Shown here: piece after piece, positions 7,771-17,637 of the stretch | How positions within the stretch are numbered: position 1 is the stretch's first letter | Layout of the letters: every line of letters starts with the position of its first letter | Source of the DNA: Acinetobacter piscicola | GTDB lineage: Bacteria; Pseudomonadota; Gammaproteobacteria; Pseudomonadales; Moraxellaceae | Assembly: GCF_002233755.1 (NCBI RefSeq) | Contig: NZ_KZ268709.1 | Location: 1 to 64,000 of the forward strand | Direction: 5' to 3' | DNA length: 64,000 bases | Program-made: the position numbers and the translations under genes | The notes under the pieces: model-generated | What the model was told of the DNA's origin: nothing | What the model saw: the letters and a program-made list of their open reading frames with translations, nothing else | The model's database searches: none

Positions 7771-8766
7771 ACTCAATCTCCGCGAATCAGTGTTGCACCG
7801 ATGATGGATTGGACTACAAAAGATTATCGTTTCTTTGCGCGTCTATTTAATCCAAATGTCATTCTTTATACAGAAATGGTGACGACAGGCGCGATTCTAT
7901 TTGGCGGTGCAAATCGTCATCTTGACTATAACAATGAAGAACACCCTATCGTTTTACAACTTGGTGGCTCAAATCCAAAAGATCTTGCGACTTGTACTAA
8001 AATGGCACAAGACTGGGGCTATGATGAAGTCAATTTAAATGTGGGCTGTCCAAGTGACCGCGTACAAAATAATAAAATCGGGGCATGTCTTATGGCAGAA
8101 CCTGAACTTGTTGCCGAATGTATAGCTGAAATGCAAAATGCTGTTGATATCCCAGTCACCGTAAAGCATCGTATCGGTATTGATGACATGCACTCTTATG
8201 AGGAAATGCTGCATTTTGTTGATACTGTAGCAAAAACAGGTTGTAATAATTTTATCGTACATGCACGAATCGCATTGCTTCAGGGACTATCGCCAAAAGA
8301 AAACCGTGACGTTCCGCCACTTCGCTATGAAGATGTCTATCGCTTAAAACAAGAACGTCCAAATCTACTCATTGAAATTAATGGTGGAATTAAAACCTTT
8401 GCAGAAACACAAGCACATTTAGAACATGTCGATGGTGTCATGATTGGTCGTGAGGCCTATCATAATCCCTATCTTTTGGCTGAGATTGGTCAATTGTGGA
8501 ATTTGGATTTACCTGATCGTTTTGAAATTATCGATCAAATGCTGCCTTATATTGCTAAGCGTATGCAAGAAGGCGCACCATTGTCGATTATCACTCGTCA
8601 TATTTTAGGTTTATTTCAAAATCTTCCTGGTGCTCGAAAATGGCGTCAGGCTTTAAGTGGTGGCAACGCTAAAACTTTTGCAGATGTTGAAAATGCCATT
8701 TTCAATATTAAAGAAGCGATGAAAAGAACTGAAGATTACTTAAAAGAGCACAGTATCGCTCAGTAA
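7744..8766 (+). CDS. dusA: tRNA-dihydrouridine(20/20a) synthase DusA
   Basis: A 340-residue flavoenzyme that reduces uridine 20/20a in the tRNA D-loop using FMN and NADPH. Family marks are RISVAPMMDWTTKDYRFF at the N-terminus, YTEMVTTGAI near residue 40, the catalytic cysteine in NLNVGCPSDRVQ near residue 100, the FMN-binding NGGIK near residue 215 and VMIGREAYHNPY near residue 235. Length is normal. The start has AAAGG about 11 bases upstream. The element has inserted just before or within the first codons, so promoter and perhaps N-terminal residues may now come from the element. A hairpin at 8790-8813 ends the unit. Confidence 0.95.
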   Translation: MTINKNIENTQSPRISVAPMMDWTTKDYRFFARLFNPNVILYTEMVTTGAILFGGANRHLDYNNEEHPIVLQLGGSNPKDLATCTKMAQDWGYDEVNLNVGCPSDRVQNNKIGACLMAEPELVAECIAEMQNAVDIPVTVKHRIGIDDMHSYEEMLHFVDTVAKTGCNNFIVHARIALLQGLSPKENRDVPPLRYEDVYRLKQERPNLLIEINGGIKTFAETQAHLEHVDGVMIGREAYHNPYLLAEIGQLWNLDLPDRFEIIDQMLPYIAKRMQEGAPLSIITRHILGLFQNLPGARKWRQALSGGNAKTFADVENAIFNIKEAMKRTEDYLKEHSIAQ

Positions 8767-8789
8767 CTGAAACGTTGATCTATAATAGA

Positions 8790-8813
8790 AAAGCGAAGTA
8801 CCTGTTTCGCTTT
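8790..8813. terminator. Hairpin terminator after dusA
   Basis: AAAGCGAA at 8790-8797 pairs with TTCGCTTT at 8806-8813 over an 8-base loop. It lies between convergent dusA and the small membrane protein gene, and may serve both. Confidence 0.7.
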
Positions 8814-8827
8814 ATTTTGTCTTTCTT

Positions 8828-9337
8828 TTATAATCGTGTACAAGGCTTTACTAAAGAACGTTTTTGGATGTTGGTGAAACATTTAATTTCTTTGGTTTTA
8901 AAATCATAACGATAAGAAATGTATTTCCCTGAAAGATACTCACTGACAATTGGCGCTTTTCTAAAGTAGGTTGTGGTAATGCAACTGTGTAAATCAGATG
9001 TAGGATTCACTTTGATCTGCTCAACAAATCGAGTTTGCTGGCGAATTTGATCTTGTAATTTTAAAATACGATTCATATTTTGGAATTCTGCGGACTGGGT
9101 AAGCTGTTGTATATTTTTAAAATGACAAGCCTTGATCACATCATCATGAAATTGATGCATTGACCAAACCAATAATGCCTGCACATCACTCATCATTTCT
9201 TTAGCTTCATTGACTTGATTTTTAATATAAAAATGACGAACCGTTGAATAAATAAAATATGCCATTCCGAAAATCAAAATTATCCCGAGAGCTAGCGTTT
9301 TAAAATCTAGTCTAGGGCGATCTGAAAAATGAGTCAT
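8828..9337 (-). CDS. Hypothetical single-pass membrane protein
   Basis: A 169-residue protein I do not recognise. Residues about 13-32 (FKTLALGIILIFGMAYFIYS) form one membrane helix after a short basic N-terminus. The remaining 135 residues are probably periplasmic, with helical character up to residue 105 and cysteines near 89, 120, 153 and 166 that could form disulphides. There is no lipobox. It lies downstream of tcdA on the same strand with a 46-base gap, so the two may be cotranscribed. It is probably a genus-level conserved protein; function unknown. Confidence 0.65.
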   Translation of the reverse strand: MTHFSDRPRLDFKTLALGIILIFGMAYFIYSTVRHFYIKNQVNEAKEMMSDVQALLVWSMHQFHDDVIKACHFKNIQQLTQSAEFQNMNRILKLQDQIRQQTRFVEQIKVNPTSDLHSCITTTYFRKAPIVSEYLSGKYISYRYDFKTKEIKCFTNIQKRSLVKPCTRL

Positions 9338-9383
9338 GATATTGATCTACAAGCTTAACTTAGCAAGGAAAACAAGAAATCAT

Positions 9384-10154
9384 CTATTGCTTCGATTTAA
9401 TCTGATCTAGTTTCTTCAATACTTCCGCCACAGCGATCATGGCAAAACTTGAAGTCACAACCACAGCAGAGCCATAACCACCACAACGCAATCCAGCACT
9501 TGCACAGACATCAGCACTCGAAAATGGATTATCGATTGAATAAACACAAGTAATACCAAACTTCTCTTTTGGCTTTTTACAAATCCCTTTAGAACGTAAT
9601 TGTGCACGTAACTTTGCGAGCATCGGATCTTGTTCAGTTTTGGATAAATCCGCAACTCGTATTTTGAGTGGGTCTAATTTTCCACCTGCGCCACCTGAAA
9701 CAATCAGTGGAATTTTATTAAATCGACAATGTAACATCAGTGCCAATTTTGCTTTGACATCATCAATACAATCTAGGATTAAGTCAGGGACGTTTTCTAA
9801 AATGTCTTTGACATTTTCAGGTGTTAAATAGTCTTCGATTAAGTTTATTTTGATTCGAGGATTAATCGAACGGCAACGCTCTGCCATGACTTCAATTTTT
9901 TCCTGACCTAAAGTAGAGGTCATCGCAGGCAATTGTCGATTAATATTCGATGCTGCAATGGAGTCCATATCGACCAGTGTCAATTCACCAACACCTGTCC
10001 GCGCCAAGGCTTCCACAGCCCAAGAACCCACACCACCGATTCCAATCACCATCACATGACTTTTTTCATAGTGATTAAATGCATCCTCTCCATAAATTTT
10101 AGCTACACCTGCAAAACGGCGGTCATATTCATCATCTTGGAGAAGGTCGGTCAT
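9384..10154 (-). CDS. tcdA: tRNA threonylcarbamoyladenosine dehydratase TcdA
   Basis: A 256-residue E1-like (ThiF/MoeB superfamily) enzyme that uses ATP to cyclise t6A at position 37 of tRNAs to ct6A. The nucleotide-binding motif VMVIGIGGVGSWAVEALAR is at residues 34-52, followed by LVDMDSIAASNINRQ, the family's acidic and Arg/Asn ATP-contact region. The C-terminal part carries YSIDNPFSS and CGGYGSAVVVTSSFA, typical of CsdL/YgdL proteins. Length is normal. It follows acnA on the same strand, but a strong terminator lies between them, so it probably has its own promoter. Two unrelated tRNA modification genes, dusA and tcdA, lie close together here. Confidence 0.9.
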   Translation of the reverse strand: MTDLLQDDEYDRRFAGVAKIYGEDAFNHYEKSHVMVIGIGGVGSWAVEALARTGVGELTLVDMDSIAASNINRQLPAMTSTLGQEKIEVMAERCRSINPRIKINLIEDYLTPENVKDILENVPDLILDCIDDVKAKLALMLHCRFNKIPLIVSGGAGGKLDPLKIRVADLSKTEQDPMLAKLRAQLRSKGICKKPKEKFGITCVYSIDNPFSSADVCASAGLRCGGYGSAVVVTSSFAMIAVAEVLKKLDQIKSKQ

Positions 10155-10225
10155 GTTCTACATCAATTCAAAAGGTACATCTTGCTATTTTACTCATTTA
10201 TCCAAAAGGTGTCTTGTTTAAGCTC

Positions 10226-10258
10226 AATAAAAAAAGCCCTGCAAGATCAGCAGGGCTT
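10226..10258 (-). terminator. Terminator of acnA
   Basis: On the minus strand AAGCCCTGC, a 7-base loop and GCAGGGCTT (arms 10250-10258 and 10234-10242) are followed by a run of T. It isolates acnA from tcdA. Confidence 0.85.
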
Positions 10259-10281
10259 GGAAAACTGAAATCTAACCCGTA

Positions 10282-13038
10282 TCAAGAAGCAATTAAATTA
10301 CGTAAAACGTAATGCAAAATTCCACCTGCTTTAAAGTATTCAACTTCGTTTAAGGTATCGATACGACATAACACTTGAAAATGATCTAAGTGTCCATCTG
10401 CACGTTTAACCTCAATCTTTAATATTTGATGAGATTGAATATCATCCGAAATTCCCAAAATAGAAAGTTGTTCATGTCCTGTGAGCTGTAAACTTTGACG
10501 GGTTTCACCATCTACAAACTGTAAAGGTAAAACACCCATACCGACTAAATTAGAACGATGGATACGCTCAAAACTTTCTGCAATCACCGCTTTGATGCCA
10601 AGTAAGTTAGTACCTTTAGCCGCCCAATCTCGTGATGAACCTGTACCATATTCTTTACCGGCAATAATGACCAATGGTGTACCATCATGTTGATATTTCA
10701 TGGCCGCATCATAAATAGCCAGTTGCTCTCCTGTCGGAATATATAAAGTATTACCACCTTCAGCACCACCTAACATTTCGTTTTTAATACGAATATTGGC
10801 AAATGTTCCTCGCATCATGACTTCATGGTTACCACGACGAGAACCATAGGAATTAAAATCGCTCGGTGCAACACCTTGGGTCTGTAAGTATCGTCCTGCT
10901 GGACTATCCTTTTTAATATTTCCTGCGGGAGAAATATGATCCGTTGTAACTGAATCACCTAAAACAGCAAGGATTCTGGCATTTTCAATATTATGAAGTG
11001 ATTTAATCGGTTGATTAATTTCATCAAAGAACGGTGGGTGTCGAATATAAGTTGAATGAATATCCCACTCATACGTTTGACTGTCTGGAATTTGAATCGC
11101 TTTCCACTGTTCATCGCCCTCAAAAACAGCCGCATATTCTTTATGGAACATCGCTGTATTGACTTTTTGCAGTGCATCATCAATTTCAGCTTGAGATGGC
11201 CAAATATCTTTGAGATACACATTCTGTCCGTTGCCATCGACACCTAAAGGCTCAACCGTAATATCATATCGAATCGTACCCAATAATCCAAAAGCCACCA
11301 CCAAAGGTGGTGAAGCCAACCAATTGGTTTTAACTAAAGGATGTACTCTTCCTTCAAAGTTACGATTCCCGGACAGTACAGAGGCAACATTCAAGTCATA
11401 ACATTGAATTGCATCTTCAATTGGTTTAGGCAATGGTCCTGAATTACCAATACACGTGGTACAACCATAACCAACTAAGTTATATCCCAGTTGATCTAAA
11501 TAGGTCATTAAACCAGAGGCTTTGAGATAATCAGTCACGACTTTTGAACCCGGAGCCAGTGAACTTTTCACCCAAGGTTTACGCTGTAAGCCACGTTCAA
11601 TTGCTTTTTTAGCCAATAAACCTGCTGCTAACATCACACTTGGATTCGATGTATTGGTACATGAGGTGATCGCCGAAATGACCACATCACCATGAACCAA
11701 AGGATAGCTTTTACCATTAATTACACAATGTGGATGCTCAGCTTGTACGGTTGATTGTTTTGCATCAACAGCAGTCCCCGCCCCACCTTCATTGATTAGA
11801 CGTTCTTGGTCATTCTTGGTTGGTTTAAGATCGAGTTCGATCAATTTTTGGAAAGTTTGTGGAATATCGGATAATTTAACACGGTCTTGAGGTCGTTTAG
11901 GCCCTGCAACACTGGCTTCAACTGTCCCCATATCTAAAGACAAGGTATCGGTAAAAATTGGCTCATCACCTGCATGACGCCAAAACCCTTGTTCTTTGCA
12001 GTAAGCTTCAACCAATGCAATACGATCAGCATGACGTCCTGTTAATTTTAAATATCCTAAAGTCACGTCATCTATAGGGAAAAAGCCACAGGTTGCACCA
12101 TATTCAGGTGCCATATTGGCAATGGTAGCACGGTCTGCGAGTGGTAAATCGGCTAAACCGTCACCATAAAATTCGACAAATTTTCCAACAACACCTTTCT
12201 GACGTAACATTTGGGTAATGGTCAGAACAAGATCTGTAGCAGTAATACCTTCAGGTAATTTTCCAGTCAGTTTAAAACCAATCACTTCAGGAATAAGCAT
12301 TGAAATCGGCTGTCCGAGCATGGCTGCTTCAGCTTCGATCCCACCTACACCCCATCCCAGTACCCCTAAACCATTGATCATGGTGGTATGGGAATCTGTA
12401 CCAACTAAGGTATCTGGAAAAGCGAAAGTTGCTCCATCATGCTCATTTAACCAAACCACTTGGGCTAAATATTCAAGATTAACTTGATGGCAAATCCCTG
12501 TCCCCGGCGGTACGACACTAAAATTATTAAAGGCAGATTGTCCCCAACGCAAGAATTGATAACGTTCACCATTACGTTGCATTTCAATTTCGACATTCTC
12601 AGAAAAAGCATTCTTATTACCGAAATAATCAACCATAACTGAATGGTCAATGACTAAATCTACAGGTGATAATGGATTGATCAGATTAGGATCTTTTCCT
12701 GCATTTTGCATTGCTGCACGCATGGCAGCTAAATCAACTACAGCGGGTACACCCGTAAAATCCTGCATTAAAACCCGCGCAGGTCTGTATTGAATTTCTT
12801 GATCAGAAGTTCGCGTTTTCTGCCAATTCACAATGGCTTCAACATGCGCCTTATTCACCGTAATATCATCTTCAAATCTTAGTAAATTTTCCAATAACAC
12901 CTTGAGTGATTTGGGTAATTTGGAGAGATCACCTAATGTCGATTGAGCTTCTTTAAAACTGAAAATTTGGTAGTCTTTTGAACCTACTTTTAGATCTTTT
13001 AAAGCTTTAAAACTATTGATATGACTATACGTTGCCAT
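10282..13038 (-). CDS. acnA: Aconitate hydratase A (AcnA type)
   Basis: A 918-residue monomeric [4Fe-4S] aconitase interconverting citrate and isocitrate in the TCA cycle. The cluster cysteines are in ISAITSCTNTSNPSV (near residue 455) and YGCTTCIGNSGPL (near 520). TDSHTTMINGLGVLGWGVGG near 215 and YGTGSSRDWAAKG near 795 are substrate-site motifs. Length and domain order match the AcnA/IRP branch, not AcnB. The start has a strong site, GGAGG, eight bases upstream. No iron-responsive or Fur-type box is obvious in the 140-base upstream space. Confidence 0.96.
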   Translation of the reverse strand: MATYSHINSFKALKDLKVGSKDYQIFSFKEAQSTLGDLSKLPKSLKVLLENLLRFEDDITVNKAHVEAIVNWQKTRTSDQEIQYRPARVLMQDFTGVPAVVDLAAMRAAMQNAGKDPNLINPLSPVDLVIDHSVMVDYFGNKNAFSENVEIEMQRNGERYQFLRWGQSAFNNFSVVPPGTGICHQVNLEYLAQVVWLNEHDGATFAFPDTLVGTDSHTTMINGLGVLGWGVGGIEAEAAMLGQPISMLIPEVIGFKLTGKLPEGITATDLVLTITQMLRQKGVVGKFVEFYGDGLADLPLADRATIANMAPEYGATCGFFPIDDVTLGYLKLTGRHADRIALVEAYCKEQGFWRHAGDEPIFTDTLSLDMGTVEASVAGPKRPQDRVKLSDIPQTFQKLIELDLKPTKNDQERLINEGGAGTAVDAKQSTVQAEHPHCVINGKSYPLVHGDVVISAITSCTNTSNPSVMLAAGLLAKKAIERGLQRKPWVKSSLAPGSKVVTDYLKASGLMTYLDQLGYNLVGYGCTTCIGNSGPLPKPIEDAIQCYDLNVASVLSGNRNFEGRVHPLVKTNWLASPPLVVAFGLLGTIRYDITVEPLGVDGNGQNVYLKDIWPSQAEIDDALQKVNTAMFHKEYAAVFEGDEQWKAIQIPDSQTYEWDIHSTYIRHPPFFDEINQPIKSLHNIENARILAVLGDSVTTDHISPAGNIKKDSPAGRYLQTQGVAPSDFNSYGSRRGNHEVMMRGTFANIRIKNEMLGGAEGGNTLYIPTGEQLAIYDAAMKYQHDGTPLVIIAGKEYGTGSSRDWAAKGTNLLGIKAVIAESFERIHRSNLVGMGVLPLQFVDGETRQSLQLTGHEQLSILGISDDIQSHQILKIEVKRADGHLDHFQVLCRIDTLNEVEYFKAGGILHYVLRNLIAS

Positions 13039-13179
13039 AGGTGAATCCTCCGGCTGAGCATGATTTCCATTCGAACTTTTATTATTCAGGTTGACGCGAG
13101 GTACAACACTATTCTTCTAATGTAAGCCAAATCTCGGCTATTCGTGTTATGAATTGGTTATTTTTCACGCTTAGTTTTT

Positions 13180-14001
13180 TCAATGAGGTAAAGCCAAAGC
13201 CTTCAAAGAATTTTGCCACAATTGCTGCGCAAGCTGTTGTTGGGGAATGGATAATGTCTTCGCTAAGCCTTCCAATACATAAGGTAAATTAACTGGCGTA
13301 TTACGTGTGTGATGCTCACTTGAAGTTTGACAACATAACGGTGTCATATCGGGACAATCCGTTTCAATGACTAAATGCTCTACACCAATCTCTTGAACCA
13401 CGCGATGTAATTTTTTGGCGTTTGGATTGGTGATTTGTCCCGTCACACCAATTTTAAAACCTAATTTAATGAAAGCCTTCGCTTCTTCCACTCCACCACT
13501 AAAAGCATGAGCGATACCACCGTTATTGAATTGATGCTGTTTCAACATTGCCAAAACATCTGCATGCGCTTTTCGAATGTGTAAAAGAATCGGTTTATGG
13601 AATTGCTGTGCTAATTCAATTTGTTTTGAAAAGAAATCTTTTTGTTTTTGAAAAACTTCAGCTTGCTTATGTTGTTTTAGAAAAGTATCCAGACCAATTT
13701 CACCGACTGCAACACAATCATGTGTTTTAAGCATTTTTTCTAAATCATCTAAATATTCAGGTTGATGTTGCTCGATGTAAAATGGATGCAAACCGGGGGC
13801 AAGATAACTTTTCGGTGCATTCACCAATTGATTCAGATAATGATGTGTATCTACTAAATCATTAAAACGCTCATGTAAAAAGCCAATCAAAATTAAGCGT
13901 TCAACCCCAACAGCCTTGGCTTGATACGCTAAAATTTCCCGATCGACATCAAAATCGGGAACATCGAAATGTGTATGCGTATCAAACAAAGGTAAAGTCA
14001 T
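13180..14001 (-). CDS. TatD family metal-dependent hydrolase/DNase
   Basis: A 273-residue TIM-barrel metal hydrolase. Visible metal ligands are FDTHTHFDVPDFD at residues 6-18, AVGEIGLD near 95, PILLHIRKAH near 138, IAHAFSGG near 163 and VIETDCPDM near 214. TatD proteins are Mg-dependent 3'-5' exonucleases or related hydrolases. The start overlaps the stop of the upstream lipoprotein gene by one base (TAATG), so translation is probably coupled. Which TatD paralogue this is (TatD, YcfH or YjjV) I cannot settle; the PDM motif and length resemble the YjjV group. Confidence 0.88.
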   Translation of the reverse strand: MTLPLFDTHTHFDVPDFDVDREILAYQAKAVGVERLILIGFLHERFNDLVDTHHYLNQLVNAPKSYLAPGLHPFYIEQHQPEYLDDLEKMLKTHDCVAVGEIGLDTFLKQHKQAEVFQKQKDFFSKQIELAQQFHKPILLHIRKAHADVLAMLKQHQFNNGGIAHAFSGGVEEAKAFIKLGFKIGVTGQITNPNAKKLHRVVQEIGVEHLVIETDCPDMTPLCCQTSSEHHTRNTPVNLPYVLEGLAKTLSIPQQQLAQQLWQNSLKALALPH

Positions 14002-14969
14002 TATGAAGCTACTTTTGCATTGGTAACAGCAGACGATGCCGCAGGTTGATCGACTTGCATATCTACTGGAAAATATTGTGGTTTTAACACCCCTTTTAAC
14101 TGATCATAAGGAATCGTTAAGCGCGGTAATCCAACGACATAAGGCCCAATGTCATATTCACCATATTGCAATATCAAGCCTTGTTTACCTAAATAGAAGT
14201 TGTCTGTTAATTTGAATTTCCAAGCTTGTTCATACTCTGCTACATTTTCAGCCAGTTTAGAATCAATGACCCATACTTTAAATGCATCATGCGCCAATTG
14301 TTTTAATTTTTCTTTTTGATTCGCTTCAAGAATTTGATCCAATGCAACTTGTTTCTTGGTTTTTAAATCAAAGTTAAAATAAGTTTGTGCAGAAGAACCA
14401 TGCGCACCACCCAAATAACTACTGCTATTTAATACCACAGTTGCCAATGGCAACTCTGCATTTAAGATCTTTGGACTTAAAGTTAAACTAATTTGACCAC
14501 TTGCGCCCAAATTTTGTAATTCTTTCTGCAATTCAAGGAACGAATTGACATAAGGTTGTACTCGATCTTGCATTTGCTGTGCAGGCGTTTTGCTGGCATT
14601 TTCCTGTATTTCACTTGCAGAAGATTGATTTTTCTCAAGGTCTTTTTTAGATTTATTGACTTGAGTAACATCTAAAATACGATCCAAATTACTCAGAATC
14701 GCTTGATCAATCATTTCATCAACAAACGGTTGGTTGCTGTGTAAGCGATCCACAGAAAATTCAGGACAACTATTTCCACCACACTCAGGTAAAGTCAGCT
14801 TGAGTTTTTCCGTGTCACCTTGTAGAAGCATTGATGTATCAATAACTTGTGAAGCAGTACTTTGATCTACAGGTTTATCTGTATTTTTAGGGTCAGTTTT
14901 TTGACACCCTGTCATTCCTACAACGATGACCAATATTGATAATGCCAAAACATTCTTTTGATTAAACAT
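14001..14969 (-). CDS. DUF3298-like lipoprotein
   Basis: A 322-residue lipoprotein: the signal ends in VVGMTGCQKT, with the lipidated cysteine at about residue 22. A polar linker follows, then a domain that fits the RsiV/DUF3298 type (LNSSSYLGGAHGSSAQTYFN, then FDLKTKKQVALDQIL, and later LTDNFYLGKQGLILQYGEYD near 265). In Bacillus RsiV this fold binds lysozyme; here the role is unknown, perhaps envelope protection. The +2 residue is Gln, so outer-membrane sorting is expected. It is coupled to tatD and 138 bases from a second, shorter gene of the same kind. Confidence 0.78.
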   Translation of the reverse strand: MFNQKNVLALSILVIVVGMTGCQKTDPKNTDKPVDQSTASQVIDTSMLLQGDTEKLKLTLPECGGNSCPEFSVDRLHSNQPFVDEMIDQAILSNLDRILDVTQVNKSKKDLEKNQSSASEIQENASKTPAQQMQDRVQPYVNSFLELQKELQNLGASGQISLTLSPKILNAELPLATVVLNSSSYLGGAHGSSAQTYFNFDLKTKKQVALDQILEANQKEKLKQLAHDAFKVWVIDSKLAENVAEYEQAWKFKLTDNFYLGKQGLILQYGEYDIGPYVVGLPRLTIPYDQLKGVLKPQYFPVDMQVDQPAASSAVTNAKVAS

Positions 14970-15107
14970 CTCACAAACCTGTCTGAGATTTAAAAATATG
15001 TATATTCAATAGCCTATTCTTCTCAATACAAATGCTCAACCAAAATTTGTATTGAATTGGAACATTATTGAAAATACTAAAGTGATCTTTGATGTGAATA
15101 AAAACAA

Positions 15108-15923
15108 TTAAAACATTTGCTGATAAACATCGGTTTTTAAAATCTGTTTGGTCTGTTCTTTACTCAAGTAAATATCGAGCTGTGTGCCTTCTTTAACAAT
15201 TTCACTGGCGCGATAATGTAAACCGATACCCTCACCATCAAAGAACCAATCTGCTTGTCCCCAATATAGCTTTTTTGGTGCTTGCTTTTTAACATCAATA
15301 TCTTGTTTTTCTAGCCATTCTTGATATTTAACTTGTACCCAATTATTGAGTAAATTCTGCTGTTTAGGTTGAATTACGTCTAGAATACTCAATGCTTTTT
15401 TTAACTTTCGATCTGCTACAAAGAAATACTGACGTTCTTTAATACTAACATCGGCTTGTAGAGTATTAATCGAAATTTGCAGCAAAACATATTGATTTCG
15501 TTGTGAAGCCATACGGGTTTGCATATGTAATTCAAAAGCTTTATTTTTAGGAAATTCTGCTTGCCACACATCTGATTTTTTCACAAATGCATTAATCGCT
15601 TGTTGCAAAGTCATATTCTGCTTGGTGTCAATTTGCGTTTGAATCACATTCGATTGATTATTCGCAATCCACTGATTTAACCATTCGTCTTGGGTTTTAA
15701 TGGTTTGGATGTCGATTTCAATACAATTTTTCTTTTCACAAAATGGCAATGCATAATCAGCTTTTGTTTCCTGAATATTTAAATAAGGTAGTACTTCAGC
15801 CACTTCTTGCTGTGTTTTTCCTTGCTGTGTATCAGAATTTTTTTGATCTTTTTTTGAATCACACGCCACCAATAGCAGCGTACTTAAACAAAGTATTGAT
15901 GTTATTTTTTTTGTAAACTGCAT
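15108..15923 (-). CDS. DUF3298-like lipoprotein, diverged neighbour
   Basis: A 271-residue lipoprotein with signal ending LSTLLLVACDSKK. Its layout copies the downstream gene: polar linker, paired cysteines (CEKKNCIEIDIQTI, compare CGGNSCPEFSVDRL in the neighbour), a helical middle, and LYWGQADWFFDGEGIGLHYR near the end where the neighbour has FYLGKQGLILQYGE. The G-G-A-H-G motif is missing (the corresponding stretch reads QYFFVADRKLKK), so it is a diverged paralogue or has a changed ligand site. The residue after the lipidated cysteine is Asp, which in enterobacteria would keep it in the inner membrane. Confidence 0.7.
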   Translation of the reverse strand: MQFTKKITSILCLSTLLLVACDSKKDQKNSDTQQGKTQQEVAEVLPYLNIQETKADYALPFCEKKNCIEIDIQTIKTQDEWLNQWIANNQSNVIQTQIDTKQNMTLQQAINAFVKKSDVWQAEFPKNKAFELHMQTRMASQRNQYVLLQISINTLQADVSIKERQYFFVADRKLKKALSILDVIQPKQQNLLNNWVQVKYQEWLEKQDIDVKKQAPKKLYWGQADWFFDGEGIGLHYRASEIVKEGTQLDIYLSKEQTKQILKTDVYQQMF

Positions 15924-15962
15924 GACACGAGTCCCTACCTCAGAAGCCTAGTATTCTGATAC

Positions 15963-15991
15963 AAAAACAGCTTCACAAGGAAGCTGTTTTT
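15963..15991. terminator. Terminator of prfC
   Basis: AAAAACAGCTTC at 15963-15974 pairs exactly with 15980-15991 over a 5-base loop. The A- and T-rich arms let it work on either strand; it lies just after the prfC stop. Confidence 0.85.
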
Positions 15992-16017
15992 ACATTTTTA
16001 AATGAGTTTATTTAAAC

Positions 16018-17610
16018 TTAGTGCTCTCGCGTCGCACGGAATTGAATATCAGGATAACGTTCTTGCATCAATTGTAGATTTACACGACTTGGTGCAAGAT
16101 AAGTTAAATGACCACCGCCATCGACTGAAAGTTGGTCATGTGCCTTTTTCTTAAATTCATTGAATTTTTTCTCGTCATCACACGATACCCAACGCACTGT
16201 ATTGATATTGACGGGCTCGTAAACACAATCCACTTTGTATTCTTCTTTCAAACGATAGGCAACAACATCAAACTGAAGTACACCTACTGCACCAACAATT
16301 AAATCATTGTTGATTTGCGGCATAAAGACCTGTGTTGCACCTTCTTCAGAAAGTTCTTTTAAACCTTTTTGAAGCTGTTTAGATTTCAATGGATCTTTTA
16401 AACGAACACGGCGGAACATTTCAGGTGCAAAATGCGGAATACCCGTAAAGTGAAGGTTTTCACCTGCTGTAAAGGTATCACCAATTTGAATCGTACCGTG
16501 GTTATGTAAACCAATAATATCACCCGGCCATGCTTCTTCAAGTTGCTCGCGCTCACCTGCAAGGAAAGTCAATGCATCACTGATTCGCACATCTTTACCG
16601 ATGCGCACGTGATTCATTTTCATACCCTTTTCATATTTACCCGAACAAATTCGCATAAAGGCAATACGGTCACGGTGTTTTGGATCCATATTGGCTTGAA
16701 TTTTGAAAACAAAGCCAGTAAAGCCATCTTCTGTTGCATCTACAGCACGTTCTTGCGTTGGATGTGCTTTAGGTTCAGGCGCCCATTGAATAAACGTATT
16801 CAGGACATGATCTACGGCAAAGTTACCCAAAGCTGTACCAAACAATACAGGGGTTTGACGCCCTGCTAGAAATTCATCATGATCCAAAGGATCATTTGCC
16901 ATTTGAACAAGCTCTAAAGACTCTTCAAATGATGCAAATGCCAATTCTCCAACACGGTCACGTAAGTCAGGATAGTCATAACCATCACGAATTTCGATAT
17001 CTGTAATCGTCGAACCAAAACCTGCTTTATAGACATAGAATTTATTTTCTAACAGGTTATACACCCCAGCAAAATCACGTCCTGTACCCATTGGCCATGT
17101 TAATGGTACACATCTGATTTTTAATACATTTTCAATTTCATCAAGCAATTCTAATGGTTCACGAATTTCACGATCCATTTTGTTGACGAATGAAATGATT
17201 GGTGTGTCACGCATACGACACACTTCCATCAATTTAATGGTACGTTCTTCGACACCTTTCGCACCATCAATCACCATCAATGCTGAGTCAACCGCAGTCA
17301 ATGTACGATAAGTATCTTCTGAGAAGTCTTCATGTCCCGGTGTATCAAGTAAATTGATCACGTGATTTTTATAAGGGAACTGCATTACAGATGTGGTAAT
17401 CGAAATACCACGTTCTTTTTCCATTTCCATCCAGTCAGATGTTGCTGCACGATCTGACTTACGGCTTTTTACCATTCCCGCAATCTGAATCGCTTTACCC
17501 CAAAGTAACAGTTTTTCTGTCATTGTGGTTTTACCCGCATCGGGGTGGGAAATAATAGCGAACGTACGTCGCTGAGCGACCTGAGTCGCTAATTCATTTT
17601 GAAAGCTCAT
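16018..17610 (-). CDS. prfC: Peptide chain release factor 3
   Basis: A 530-residue translational GTPase that recycles RF1/RF2 from the ribosome after termination. G-domain motifs are [19 protein letters not shown] (P-loop, residues 18-36), DLTPGHEDF-type [11 protein letters not shown] near 92, and SFVNKMDRE near 145 (NKMD). C-terminal domains II and III follow with [16 protein letters not shown] near 450. Length is normal. The start is at 17608-17610 with AGTAGGT upstream. That ribosome site abuts a small hairpin at 17622-17637. It is a single-gene unit with its own terminator. Confidence 0.96.
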   Translation of the reverse strand: MSFQNELATQVAQRRTFAIISHPDAGKTTMTEKLLLWGKAIQIAGMVKSRKSDRAATSDWMEMEKERGISITTSVMQFPYKNHVINLLDTPGHEDFSEDTYRTLTAVDSALMVIDGAKGVEERTIKLMEVCRMRDTPIISFVNKMDREIREPLELLDEIENVLKIRCVPLTWPMGTGRDFAGVYNLLENKFYVYKAGFGSTITDIEIRDGYDYPDLRDRVGELAFASFEESLELVQMANDPLDHDEFLAGRQTPVLFGTALGNFAVDHVLNTFIQWAPEPKAHPTQERAVDATEDGFTGFVFKIQANMDPKHRDRIAFMRICSGKYEKGMKMNHVRIGKDVRISDALTFLAGEREQLEEAWPGDIIGLHNHGTIQIGDTFTAGENLHFTGIPHFAPEMFRRVRLKDPLKSKQLQKGLKELSEEGATQVFMPQINNDLIVGAVGVLQFDVVAYRLKEEYKVDCVYEPVNINTVRWVSCDDEKKFNEFKKKAHDQLSVDGGGHLTYLAPSRVNLQLMQERYPDIQFRATREH

Positions 17611-17621
17611 GCAAAATACCT

Positions 17622-17637
17622 ACTGCGAACACGCAGT
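17622..17637 (-). promoter_or_regulatory. Small hairpin beside the prfC ribosome-binding site
   Basis: In the mRNA ACTGCG, a TGTT loop and CGCAGT form a 6-bp hairpin whose 3' arm touches the AGTAGGT ribosome site. It could modestly limit initiation. Confidence 0.3.
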
